Shown: in pieces, positions 31,583-39,084 of the stretch
Position numbering within the stretch: the stretch's first letter is position 1
How the letters are laid out: every line of letters starts with the position of its first letter
Virus record (IMG/VR): IMGVR_UViG_3300005613_000165
Span: 1 to 39,973 of that record
Direction: 5' to 3' (one strand)
DNA: 39,973 nucleotides
Source: a virus
Program-made: the position numbers and the translations under genes
The notes under the pieces: model-generated
Databases searched by the model: none
What the model saw: only the letters and a program-made list of their open reading frames with translations
Told to the model about the DNA's origin: nothing

Positions 31583-31610
31583 AAAAGGTCAGATTTCTCT
31601 GACCTTTTTG
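31583..31610. terminator. Bidirectional terminator
   Basis: AAAAAGGTCAGA and TCTGACCTTTTT form a 12-bp perfect palindrome with a TTTC loop. It has T-runs on both strands. It ends the minus-strand transcript from 32802 and sits 4 bp from the TATTTAT of the next gene. Confidence 0.85.
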
Positions 31611-31676
31611 GGACCGACCGTTAAAAGGCTGTCGGACAACTCCACCACCCCATTTAATCTAACGGGGAAATCATCA

Positions 31677-32012
31677 TCAAACCATCTCCTCTACTATACC
31701 AATTACTTCACTTAAAATAAGTATTACACATGCAATTGTCAAACTAAACGGAATAAAACCATAACCAACAATTCTCACACCCGACTTAATAAAACTCACA
31801 TACTTATGCCATTTTTGATTGGGCATATGTTCCAAATGGGTGTACCTTTTAATCTTATTGTGGTATTTCATATCCTTATTCATAATCTTAGCGTAAAGTT
31901 CAGGATTATGAATACTGTTGAATGGATTGTTCTCACCTGTCAATCCTTCGTAATAAGGGTTAAGTTCACCTGTTTGTGGGTCGTGTGTTGGTATTTTTTT
32001 AGTCTTTTCCAT
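31677..32012 (-). CDS. C-terminal membrane-anchor protein, 111 aa
   Basis: Soluble Lys/His/Pro-rich N-terminal part (MEKTKKIPTHDPQTGELNPY), with one hydrophobic helix near the C-terminus (about 82-105, IPFSLTIACVILILSEVIGI). Last gene of the 32802-31677 operon. Function unknown. Confidence 0.7.
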   Translation of the reverse strand: MEKTKKIPTHDPQTGELNPYYEGLTGENNPFNSIHNPELYAKIMNKDMKYHNKIKRYTHLEHMPNQKWHKYVSFIKSGVRIVGYGFIPFSLTIACVILILSEVIGIVEEMV

Positions 32013-32020
32013 AATATTTA

Positions 32021-32194
32021 TTATTTAATTCCTTCTATCTCTGCTGTTTTTTGTATCGTTGTTAATTGGTCGACACAATATGAAGAACCATCAGTCATGT
32101 AAGCAATTACAATACCATCAATCTCCTCAAACTCTTCGATTATCTTTATCTTCCTCTCATTTAATAATACGGCATATCCACCAACTCTAAACAT
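32021..32194 (-). CDS. Small protein, 57 aa
   Basis: Frame MFRVGGYAVLLNERKIKIIE, then EFEEIDGIVIAYMTDGSSYC, ending QKTAEIEGIK. It overlaps the upstream gene by 8 bp and precedes the next gene by 8 bp. Strand-rich, no family seen. Confidence 0.7.
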   Translation of the reverse strand: MFRVGGYAVLLNERKIKIIEEFEEIDGIVIAYMTDGSSYCVDQLTTIQKTAEIEGIK

Positions 32195-32543
32195 TTTTCA
32201 ACTGTTTTAATTTAATATTCAATAAATCCAACGTATTTTTATCTTTGGTGGTTTTCTTAACCTTCTTCTTTATCTCGTCAATAAGATTCTCAATATAGAC
32301 AATCTCAGGATTAATCTCATCTTTTTTCTGTTTTGGTTTTTCAACCTCAACAGGTTTTCCCATCTTCATTCTAAGATATTCTACACTCAAATCAACCGCT
32401 TTGACAGCAACGTATAATCCCAAACAAATTGCCGAAGCTTGAAGTAGTTCTGACATTCCAACAAACTTGATGACAATAACCATCACCAATAAAACAGTTA
32501 CCATCTTAATAATCGACCAAAGATTGTTAATCACTTTTACCAT
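32187..32543 (-). CDS. Membrane protein with coiled-coil tail, 118 aa
   Basis: Two hydrophobic helices (about 14-30, VTVLLVMVIVIKFVGM; 32-52, LLQASAICLGLYVAVKAV), then a Lys/Glu-rich region with a coiled coil (IENLIDEIKKKVKKTT). Overlaps the downstream gene by 8 bp, and starts 1 bp after the upstream stop. Could be a holin- or antiholin-like membrane protein; not decisive. Confidence 0.7.
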   Translation of the reverse strand: MVKVINNLWSIIKMVTVLLVMVIVIKFVGMSELLQASAICLGLYVAVKAVDLSVEYLRMKMGKPVEVEKPKQKKDEINPEIVYIENLIDEIKKKVKKTTKDKNTLDLLNIKLKQLKNV

Positions 32544-32544
32544 A

Positions 32545-32802
32545 TTACTTCTCTATTTTAGATTTTTGAATTGCGTACTCAGCCAAACTCATCTCGTGAA
32601 CATTACCCATCACCATACACTCCTTCAATAAGTTATAAGGGACATGAAGAAGGAAGTCCTTCCCGTTGAATGTGGTGAGGTCTTGCTTGAGTTCCAAACA
32701 AGAGTGGACCAACTTTAGGTACAACTTGAATTGAGTTGCATCATCAAATGATTCCTCTTGAAGAACTCCGAACTGTGGGTGTAATATCTTAACTGTTTTC
32801 AT
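32545..32802 (-). CDS. Hypothetical protein, 85 aa
   Basis: MKTVKILHPQFGVLQEESFD, with a helical middle (FKLYLKLVHSCLELKQDL). First of the minus-strand operon ending at 31677. A TATATTTG element (minus strand, 32823-32830) stands about 20 nt upstream, consistent with a host-type promoter whose -33 is weak. Confidence 0.7.
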   Translation of the reverse strand: MKTVKILHPQFGVLQEESFDDATQFKLYLKLVHSCLELKQDLTTFNGKDFLLHVPYNLLKECMVMGNVHEMSLAEYAIQKSKIEK

Positions 32803-32845
32803 ATCTTATCTTGTTTGTTGTACAAATATACTGAAATTTCTTGAC

Positions 32846-33010
32846 TTAACCAAATAAAAGGACCTTGACAATAATAATAACTAAGATGATACCTAGTACC
32901 CATCCAGCGATGCGTCCTACAATTGAAAATATGTTGGTAGCCCCTTTTATTAACTGACCACCAAAACTAAAAATAACGAGTAAAATGACTAATAAGATTA
33001 TTGATTCCAT
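32846..33010 (-). CDS. Very small two-helix membrane protein, 54 aa (holin-like candidate)
   Basis: Frame MESIILLVILLVIFSFGGQL, then IKGATNIFSIVGRIAGWVLG and IILVIIIVKVLLFG: two hydrophobic helices separated by a short basic loop, like small class II holins or other membrane microproteins. Upstream on the minus strand is a host-type promoter (33028-33059). Function not proven; lysozyme, peptidoglycan-binding and spanin-like genes elsewhere make a lysis role plausible. Confidence 0.7.
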   Translation of the reverse strand: MESIILLVILLVIFSFGGQLIKGATNIFSIVGRIAGWVLGIILVIIIVKVLLFG

Positions 33011-33027
33011 GATTTTTTTATTTGTAA

Positions 33028-33059
33028 CAAATATAGGAAACTTTTTTCACACCACCAAA
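33028..33059 (-). promoter_or_regulatory. Bacteroidota-type promoter
   Basis: On the minus strand TTTG (33056-33059), 20 nt, then TATATTTG (33028-33035), the classic spacing. It sits between the ncRNA terminator and the 54-aa membrane protein. Confidence 0.7.
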
Positions 33060-33067
33060 ACTTTTGA

Positions 33068-34000
33068 GCAAAAAAAAACCTCAGTCGACTAAAACTGAGG
33101 TTAAGGAAAGAATATATAGGTATAATACGCTGAGATTACACGTCTATGTGACCCATCTTTTGTGAGATTATCCTGATAATCGGTTCCTCACTTATCCACC
33201 ACAGTTGCCCATGGTATCGAGTCAGTGTCGGTTATTTAAGTGAACCACTCTTCTCGTTAACAACTACTCAACTACTACTCTACTCTGTTAAGTCTTGCGA
33301 ACTCACTAAGGGATGGCCGTCCCACCAGGTATTTCACAATTGACATTGAAAGACTTGCGGTCTGTTCAACGACTTCGTTAGTCTCACGACCCGAAGTGTT
33401 AGACACCTTTCGTTGTCAACGCCCGAAGACTTGTGCTTGTCATTTTAATTGTTCATAATTAAAATTAGCAACTGTGGAAAAAAAGACGATGTGCTTCGGG
33501 AGAAGGTCCGTTCCTTTTGAGAACAAAATGCTTCACACCATCCTGTAAGTCTGCAAACTTACGGTCATTTCAGGACTACGTTGAGTTAAGACTTTCGTCA
33601 ATCCCCTCGGTAACCCGTTAGACTGGTACCCAGCCCTACAACTCATAGCAGTGAGTGTCGAACCGTCACCTGTACCTTTTCCTATTGATGTCACCATCTC
33701 AACTTCGATATTCCACGGACTCGAAGTGATTAAACCCTCTTAGCAGTTGCCCTCAAGGTTCTAACCGTAGGTACTTTGTTTAGTTGTCAAGTCTGTGACC
33801 TGCGAACGTTCACGGTGTACTAATCCCGTTTCAGTCCCTTTAGTCCCATTGCTGGGGTTATCTGACGACGCTAAACCGCCGATAGTTGTTATCTGTTTAA
33901 TAGAAAGGGGTTAATCTTTTTAAGAATTTCATAAACTTATGAAAAACAGACAACCAACTATGAGTATTTCAAAGAACGTTTTCAGTGTTTCAACTGAATT
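33068..34000 (-). ncRNA. Candidate giant structured non-coding RNA
   Basis: About 0.9 kb with no supported ORF on either strand, visibly higher GC than its neighbours. On the minus strand it lies between two tandem host-type promoters (34007-34037, 34113-34142) and a strong terminator (33069-33102). Local hairpins include GTAAGT-N6-ACTTAC (33545-33562), GAC-GAAA-GTC with a GNRA loop (33590-33599), GGGA-N6-TCCC (33310-33323) and TTAACA...TGTTAA (33257-33291). Size, phage setting and isolation recall the large ornate phage RNAs GOLLD and ROOL, but I cannot test that. Exact ends are unknown. Confidence 0.7.
33069..33102 (-). terminator. Terminator of the ncRNA
   Basis: Stem AACCTCAGT (33077-33085) / ACTGAGGTT (33094-33102), followed on the minus strand by a T-run (33069-33078 as A on the plus strand). 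No T-run follows on the plus strand, which fixes the RNA's direction. Confidence 0.9.
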
Positions 34001-34006
34001 GTTTGA

Positions 34007-34037
34007 CAAATCTACAACAAAGTTTTCAATCCGTCAA
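34007..34037 (-). promoter_or_regulatory. Proximal ncRNA promoter
   Basis: Minus-strand TTGACG (34032-34037), 17 nt, TAGATTTG (34007-34014). GTACTTGAC precedes it, as at the distal promoter. The RNA would start near 34000. Confidence 0.75.
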
Positions 34038-34112
34038 GTACTTTCCAAAAAAAATTTCTGATTTTATCAGTAGGGTAAAATATAAATATACCGTTTTCCC
34101 TGAAAAGTTATA

Positions 34113-34142
34113 CAAAGGTACAAAAAAATTTCTTTCTGTCAA
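34113..34142 (-). promoter_or_regulatory. Distal ncRNA promoter
   Basis: Minus-strand TTGACA (34137-34142), 16 nt, TACCTTTG (34113-34120), an excellent match to the Bacteroidota primary promoter. GTACTTGAC occurs here and at 34032-34040, so the two promoters look like duplicates. Confidence 0.8.
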
Positions 34143-34161
34143 GTACCTAAGTGAATTTTTT

Positions 34162-34383
34162 TTAAGTTAATGGATTCCCACCCGCATCAAAGTTTATCTT
34201 CAAAGCTTCTAACTTATCTTCAGCGGCAGCCAATTGGTCTACAAATTTATCCATCTCTTCTAAATGTTGGGGGTGTTCACCAATACCAACAGAACTGTTG
34301 AAGTAAATGTTTAGAGTTGCCATTGCTTCTGCTTTTTCGGCTTCATACTTTTTTACTAAAGCATTGTAAAGTAAATTTTTCAT
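34162..34383 (-). CDS. Small helical protein, 73 aa
   Basis: Almost all helix, Ala/Glu/Lys-rich (LVKKYEAEKAEAMATLNIYF; DQLAAAEDKLEALKINFDAG). ATGA overlap with the Nudix gene upstream (34380-34383). Small helical phage proteins of this type are often structural or regulatory; no family recognised. Stops about 20 bp before the distal ncRNA promoter. Confidence 0.75.
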   Translation of the reverse strand: MKNLLYNALVKKYEAEKAEAMATLNIYFNSSVGIGEHPQHLEEMDKFVDQLAAAEDKLEALKINFDAGGNPLT

Positions 34384-34787
34384 TTTAAAATTATATTAAG
34401 TAGTTTATTAAATTGTTTTGTCATCGGTTCAGGTAATTCATCTTTACCAAAATAACCACACTCCGTGTGTTCGTCACCATCAGGTGCGTTTTCTAAATCA
34501 GGATACATTTCTTCATCAACATCCATTAGATAACAATACATCATACCTTTAACTTTGGTACCATCTCTGTTGTATCTCTTAATCATGGCGGCATATTCAA
34601 CATTTCCCACAACTGGAAGGTCAGTTTCCTCCATAAATTCTCTAATTGCCCCGTCTTTTGGTTCTTCACCATCCTCTACGCTACCCGCAGGACAAGACCA
34701 ATGACCAGGGAGTGTTGAATCTGAGTTTCGTTTACATAACAAAACTTTGTTGTTACACCTAACGATTATACCTGCATATCTATTCAT
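34380..34787 (-). CDS. Nudix hydrolase, 135 aa
   Basis: Nudix box GSVEDGEEPKDGAIREFMEE (about 36-55) followed by TDL fits GX5EX7REXXEEXG closely. Family members hydrolyse nucleoside diphosphate derivatives (NTP clean-up, ADP-ribose, capped RNA). The substrate cannot be read from the sequence. Start 30 bp from the divergent DUF192 gene. Confidence 0.9.
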   Translation of the reverse strand: MNRYAGIIVRCNNKVLLCKRNSDSTLPGHWSCPAGSVEDGEEPKDGAIREFMEETDLPVVGNVEYAAMIKRYNRDGTKVKGMMYCYLMDVDEEMYPDLENAPDGDEHTECGYFGKDELPEPMTKQFNKLLNIILK

Positions 34788-34803
34788 AATTAAGTTTGTA
34801 ATA

Positions 34804-34810
34804 TATTTAT
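34804..34810 (+). promoter_or_regulatory. TATTTAT start-proximal motif
   Basis: Plus-strand TATTTAT 7 nt before the DUF192 start (34818), in the 30-bp gap to the divergent Nudix gene. Confidence 0.55.
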
Positions 34811-34817
34811 ATGTTGT

Positions 34818-35171
34818 ATGAAAGTAATAATAGACAACAATATTTTTAAAGTCAAACTTTGCACCACGCCAAAATCAATTCAAGAAGGTATGATGGGTAA
34901 AAACTTTGACGAGACCTTTAATGGTATGTTATTCTTCCTCCCACCAGGTGAACAATCTTTTTGGATGTATAACTGTATTGTACCTTTGGATATTATTATG
35001 ATTAACGGTAATGAAATTACGGATATTCACCATAACTGTCAACCCTGTGAAAATATGGGTGAGTGTGATTCTTATAAAGGATTTGGTGATTCTGTATTAG
35101 AAATACCTGGTGGATATTGTGAAAATAACGACATAAAAAAAGGAGACACGGTCTCCTTTTCTATGTATTAA
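34818..35171 (+). CDS. DUF192 family protein, 117 aa
   Basis: Matches the DUF192 pattern: IQEGMMGKNFDETFNGMLFF, SFWMYNCIVPLDIIMINGNE, PCENMGECDSYKGFGDSVLE and IPGGYCENNDIKKGDTVSF. The family is widespread in bacteria and some phages, of unknown function, usually exported in bacteria; no signal peptide is present here. Cysteines PCxxxxxC are conserved in many members. Overlaps the convergent gene end by 4 bp. Confidence 0.85.
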   Translation: MKVIIDNNIFKVKLCTTPKSIQEGMMGKNFDETFNGMLFFLPPGEQSFWMYNCIVPLDIIMINGNEITDIHHNCQPCENMGECDSYKGFGDSVLEIPGGYCENNDIKKGDTVSFSMY

Positions 35172-37432
35172 ACTCTTGCGATTGGTTTGGGGTTTATATT
35201 ACCCCTTTTTATAACTTTACTAACCAATCCTCCTGTACCCCAAGTTTCCAAATCCTTAGTACTTGCCAATTCTTCTGCAGTTATTCCATCATCATTTAAC
35301 ATTTGCATTAAATCTTTATAATATGGTAACTTCAAAGTCTTAACTGTTGCCATAATACCAGTACTCATATCAGGATAATTTTTAACCCCAACACTATTGT
35401 AATTACTAATACCTGACACCCTCATCATTTTTGTGGTATTAAATGGATTATAAGTTGCGGTACCACTTTCTGCTTGTCTCCAAGCTTTAAAGAATTTCAT
35501 TTTTTCTTCTGTTGGTGTTACACCTAACTTATCAAATATCTCATCAAAAAAGTATTTCATAAACTGACCATCACTTAAACTTTCAACACCCTTAGAACGT
35601 AATTCTTCTTCATAATCTTCAAGTTCAATAACTTGGTCCAAATATTTTTCAATATCTTTTGATGTTAAGTTTTCATCTTTTAACAACTCATACATTTTTA
35701 ATGCTGTTTCCTCATCAAAAATTCCTTTTTGTTGTTTTTTGTATTCAATCTCGTGGTCATCTTTGAATTTTCTAAGTTGACCTGCAGTTTCAGGACCAAA
35801 CAAACCATCTACACCAAACCTTGGTAAATGATATCCTAATAATTCCAATCCAATCTGAAAAGTTTCTACTGTTTTTTGGAATTCATATCCACCCCTTTCT
35901 TGTTGTCCAATATTACCGTCAAATTCTTCAAGTGTCCTTAAAAATTCTGTTACGTTATCATCAACCAAATCCGCAGTTTTTGGGTCATCAATCTTTTCTT
36001 CTTCTTGTTCATTCAACCCTTTTGATTCGTTTATCTTTTCCTTAAGTTTTTTAACAAACTCATTTTGAATCATCTTTGCAAATTTAACATAAGGTGCATC
36101 TTCAGAATTTGGGTCATATCTATAAGGACCTTCAGGTGGTCTCTTACTTCTACCAAAATAATTAAGTGCTGAAATGTTTGTAATACATTTGTGACCACCA
36201 GAGTTCGCTTGAATCATTTCCCACGCTGGTACACCTAACTTATCCAATATTGTCCACTCCTCATCAGATAATTCCATATATGGTTTGTTCATAATTTCTT
36301 TTAACCTATCCATATATTGTTCACCACCTTCGATTGAACGAACTTTATCACCATAAAAGGCTTCCAAATCCGCATTGGTGAATCCAACTGACTCAGGACT
36401 AAATTGTTTACTACTTTCTGAAACCCACTTAATTGTAGATAACGGAATAATCTTATCTCTTAATTGTCCTTCCCATTTTGCTAGTACTTCTTGTGCAATC
36501 TCACCTAAGTTAACACCTTTGAGTTCTCTTTCTTTTTTGAATGGATTACATGATGCCTGAACCAATCCCATCGGCCAAGCGATAACTAAGAAATCCGCAT
36601 CAGGATTATTTTTAAATGGTGTGTATCGGTCGTAAGAACCAGGTTTAAACATTGAACCTCCACCATATTGAATAATTATACCATCCTCAAATCTAACGTT
36701 TTCACTTTCTTTTTGTTTTCTAACATAACTTTGTTGGTTAATTGCCATTTCCTCAGGAAGAGCAAATCCTCTTTCCGCGGCAATTCTATTAATATTTTGA
36801 AATATGTTTAAAAGTGATGGAGTTGATTTCATTACCAACTCTTCCAAAAACCCTGGTTTGTTTTTGTAAGCCAAAAGTAATTTGTTGGTTGCAAGACCCA
36901 AAGCCATTTTATTCTTTTGTAGTGACTTATCCTTTTGAATCTTAAATACGAAGTTCATAATATCATCAGGTGTAAGACCGAATCTTGCAAAGTCTGCGGA
37001 GTCAACAGTTGAAATAAGTGTTACATCTTCAGATGGAAATATTTCTTTTGGTGACATGATTTGAGACAATGTTGCCACATTTGAACGAGATGGTCTAAAC
37101 GATGTTGAGGTGTCGCCTTCAACACCTGTCTGACTGTCGTGGTGGTCTGTATGAACCACAAACATCGGCTTACCGTGAGCAAAGTCTACTAATACTGGCA
37201 TTGTATCACCCTTCGCATCTTCTTTCTTAACCGCAAATTCTTTATCTCCATATTGAATGATTTCAGAATCAACTACTTTGATTCCGTTATCTTCCAAATA
37301 ATTCTTCATAGCCAAAGCTGTTGTAACCCCATCCAAATCCTGATGGAAGTATATTTTGGCTTTTGGATATCTATCGGCCAATGCCTTGATATTTCTTAAA
37401 CCTGATTCTTTAATTATTTTTTTCATCAACAT
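35168..37432 (-). CDS. DHH phosphoesterase fused to peptidoglycan-binding and muralytic-like domains, 754 aa
   Basis: Tag-like N-terminus (MLMKKIIKESGLRNIKALAD; IKE-S). DHH domain about 25-350: FHQDLDGVTTALAM (Asp32, Asp34), LVDFAHG, VHTDHHDSQ (His97-98) and VDSADFARFG, metal-binding motifs of the DHH/RecJ superfamily. Peptidoglycan-binding domain about 517-586 (FQIGLELLGYHLPRFGVDGL). The last 129 residues, including AWRQAESGTATYNPFNTTKM and YNSVGVKNYPDMSTGIMATV, fit a lysozyme or transglycosylase-like fold with Glu655 as candidate catalyst. Joining these in one chain is unusual. Starts 7 bp inside the lysozyme gene. Confidence 0.85.
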   Translation of the reverse strand: MLMKKIIKESGLRNIKALADRYPKAKIYFHQDLDGVTTALAMKNYLEDNGIKVVDSEIIQYGDKEFAVKKEDAKGDTMPVLVDFAHGKPMFVVHTDHHDSQTGVEGDTSTSFRPSRSNVATLSQIMSPKEIFPSEDVTLISTVDSADFARFGLTPDDIMNFVFKIQKDKSLQKNKMALGLATNKLLLAYKNKPGFLEELVMKSTPSLLNIFQNINRIAAERGFALPEEMAINQQSYVRKQKESENVRFEDGIIIQYGGGSMFKPGSYDRYTPFKNNPDADFLVIAWPMGLVQASCNPFKKERELKGVNLGEIAQEVLAKWEGQLRDKIIPLSTIKWVSESSKQFSPESVGFTNADLEAFYGDKVRSIEGGEQYMDRLKEIMNKPYMELSDEEWTILDKLGVPAWEMIQANSGGHKCITNISALNYFGRSKRPPEGPYRYDPNSEDAPYVKFAKMIQNEFVKKLKEKINESKGLNEQEEEKIDDPKTADLVDDNVTEFLRTLEEFDGNIGQQERGGYEFQKTVETFQIGLELLGYHLPRFGVDGLFGPETAGQLRKFKDDHEIEYKKQQKGIFDEETALKMYELLKDENLTSKDIEKYLDQVIELEDYEEELRSKGVESLSDGQFMKYFFDEIFDKLGVTPTEEKMKFFKAWRQAESGTATYNPFNTTKMMRVSGISNYNSVGVKNYPDMSTGIMATVKTLKLPYYKDLMQMLNDDGITAEELASTKDLETWGTGGLVSKVIKRGNINPKPIARV

Positions 37433-38022
37433 ATATTATTTTGACAAAATAGTTTTCGGGTTTCTACTCTTCTTTCATCGTGACCCCAATCACCATTTTC
37501 TATTTTATTCGCCGCACTTCTATAATTACCATTTTCAATATCACTAACAATTGAAGAATTTCTTAATCTTCTACAACCCATATTATATGCCATGTCAATC
37601 ATTGCCATATACATACCTCTAGTTAACCTTCTACCATTTTTATCAGTGTCCTTCGCGTCTTCTTGCCATCTTTTTATACAGTCAGCAGCACTATTGATAT
37701 CTATTGCAGATAATTTCATAGCCTCAGATTGACTCATTTTATTTAAATATTTTTCAATAATATCTGGATTTGTTGTACCATAACCAATAGTTAAAGTTCC
37801 TTTAGGTCTACCACTGTTTGGGTCATAAGGTTCTGTAGGAAAAACACCATCATCATAAACATAAGGTATAAATTTTTCCCATTTTCTAATATAATCAAAA
37901 ATAGGCTGACCCGCACTTCTACCACCTTCATACCAATATACCATTTCTTCTGACTGCTCATTAATTTGGTATAGGTTTTTAATTCTTAAAACTTCTTCTT
38001 CTGATAATATTAAACGAGGCAT
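37426..38022 (-). CDS. Tagged T4-type lysozyme (GH24), 198 aa
   Basis: Tag MPRLILSEEEVLRIKNLYQI followed by NEQSEE (INE-Q). GH24 core from about 32: IRKWEKFIPYVYDD (catalytic Glu), then LTIGYGTT, and the C-terminal helix-loop pattern (RGMYMAMIDMAYNMGCRRL). It would cleave peptidoglycan. No signal peptide, so release needs a holin, or it is carried in the virion, as the tag would suggest. Minus-strand TATTTAT at 38037-38043 lies 14 nt upstream, next to a terminator. Confidence 0.88.
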   Translation of the reverse strand: MPRLILSEEEVLRIKNLYQINEQSEEMVYWYEGGRSAGQPIFDYIRKWEKFIPYVYDDGVFPTEPYDPNSGRPKGTLTIGYGTTNPDIIEKYLNKMSQSEAMKLSAIDINSAADCIKRWQEDAKDTDKNGRRLTRGMYMAMIDMAYNMGCRRLRNSSIVSDIENGNYRSAANKIENGDWGHDERRVETRKLFCQNNIC

Positions 38023-38052
38023 AAAAACTTTTATTTATAAATATCCATAATA

Positions 38053-38078
38053 AGAAAAAACCCTCACTTTGGAGGGTT
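38053..38078 (-). terminator. Rho-independent terminator
   Basis: Stem AACCCTC (38059-38065) / GAGGGTT (38072-38078), followed on the minus strand by a T-run. It overlaps the last codons of the 56-aa gene and is about 10 bp from the TATTTAT of the lysozyme gene. Confidence 0.8.
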
Positions 38079-38234
38079 ATAATTAATTAATGAGGTTGAA
38101 CATGCAATTATGTTATCAAACCAAGTTCGTTCGGGACCTTTAAGTTCTTGTTTTTTAAACCAATGGTCATCACCTTTTTCATCAGTAATGATTATGATTT
38201 CTTTCTCAATAAATTTAATCTTTTGAATGTTCAT
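38064..38234 (-). CDS. Small protein, 56 aa
   Basis: Frame MNIQKIKFIEKEIIIITDEK, then GDDHWFKKQELKGPERTWFD, ending NYNPPK. Its stop lies inside the terminator stem, and its start overlaps the methyltransferase end by 20 bp. Function unknown. Confidence 0.65.
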   Translation of the reverse strand: MNIQKIKFIEKEIIIITDEKGDDHWFKKQELKGPERTWFDNIIACSTSLINYNPPK

Positions 38235-39084
38235 CTAATACTATCTCCAATTGTTGTTGGTTTATTCTATACTCTTTGATTCTTTCCCTTGCAACCTCAC
38301 AATAGTTTTCACTAATATCCAATCCAATCCATGGTCGACCCAACATCTCAGCCGCCAAACATGTAGTTCCTGAACCGTTGAATGGGTCCAATACCACATC
38401 TTCTTTATATGAAAGAATCTTAATGGCTCGATACGGAATATCCAATGAGAATGTAGCCTTAGTTTTTTGTTGAGTATCCGCAAAATAATTCCATTGTCCA
38501 TAAACTAATGAAATGAAATCTTTCTTATCCTTCTCATCATATACCAACTTCTTTCTGAACTCACCTTCAATCTTCTCGTTTGGTACCATCTGATACTCAC
38601 CTTCCCATTGAGGTGTCCCCTTTACATCTTTCTTGTGTTTCTTTTTGTAAGCCAAAATAACACACTCCTTTGGATTATAAATGTACGGAGCAGATGGACT
38701 CATCCAACTTCCCCACGCTGTGGTCTTACTTCGATGTGGTGAACTCTCTTCCAAATCCACAATACCAAAGAAACCAAAACCAATCTCTTTCATAACCATC
38801 CAAACCTCAGCAGAGAAATATATTCTTCCACCCTTTTCTTGTCGGTTAGTCTCATAAGGTATGTTTAGTGCGATACGACCATCGTCTTTTAATACTCTAT
38901 ATGCTTCCCTTAACCACTCACGAGTAAAACTCATATACTCGGCAATATGTTTGTCGTCATCCCAACTGTCATAATCAATTCCAACACCATAAGGTGGTGA
39001 GGTAACAATTAAGTCGATGGACTTCTCGTCCATATCTGACATCAACTTAATACAGTTACCACTATAAATCTCATTTCTCTCCAT
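38215..39084 (-). CDS. Beta-class DNA methyltransferase, 289 aa
   Basis: IVTSPPYGVGIDYDSW (motif IV, about 26-41) comes before VVLDPFNGSGTTCLAAEMLG (motif I, about 230-249), and GRPWIGLDISENYC follows: the beta-class amino-methyltransferase order. SPPY rather than DPPY leans to N4-cytosine but does not exclude N6-adenine. No restriction partner is next to it, so it likely protects phage DNA. Overlaps the DUF3310 gene by 14 bp. Confidence 0.93.
   Translation of the reverse strand: MERNEIYSGNCIKLMSDMDEKSIDLIVTSPPYGVGIDYDSWDDDKHIAEYMSFTREWLREAYRVLKDDGRIALNIPYETNRQEKGGRIYFSAEVWMVMKEIGFGFFGIVDLEESSPHRSKTTAWGSWMSPSAPYIYNPKECVILAYKKKHKKDVKGTPQWEGEYQMVPNEKIEGEFRKKLVYDEKDKKDFISLVYGQWNYFADTQQKTKATFSLDIPYRAIKILSYKEDVVLDPFNGSGTTCLAAEMLGRPWIGLDISENYCEVARERIKEYRINQQQLEIVLDEHSKD

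Noticed and set aside
33068-34000. Ribosomal RNA fragment
   Set aside because: No stretch that I recognise as a conserved 16S or 23S segment; promoter-terminator layout suggests an independent RNA gene.
33985-34170. 61-aa plus-strand ORF
   Set aside because: Lies across the two minus-strand promoters and has low-complexity Ser/Lys/Phe composition.
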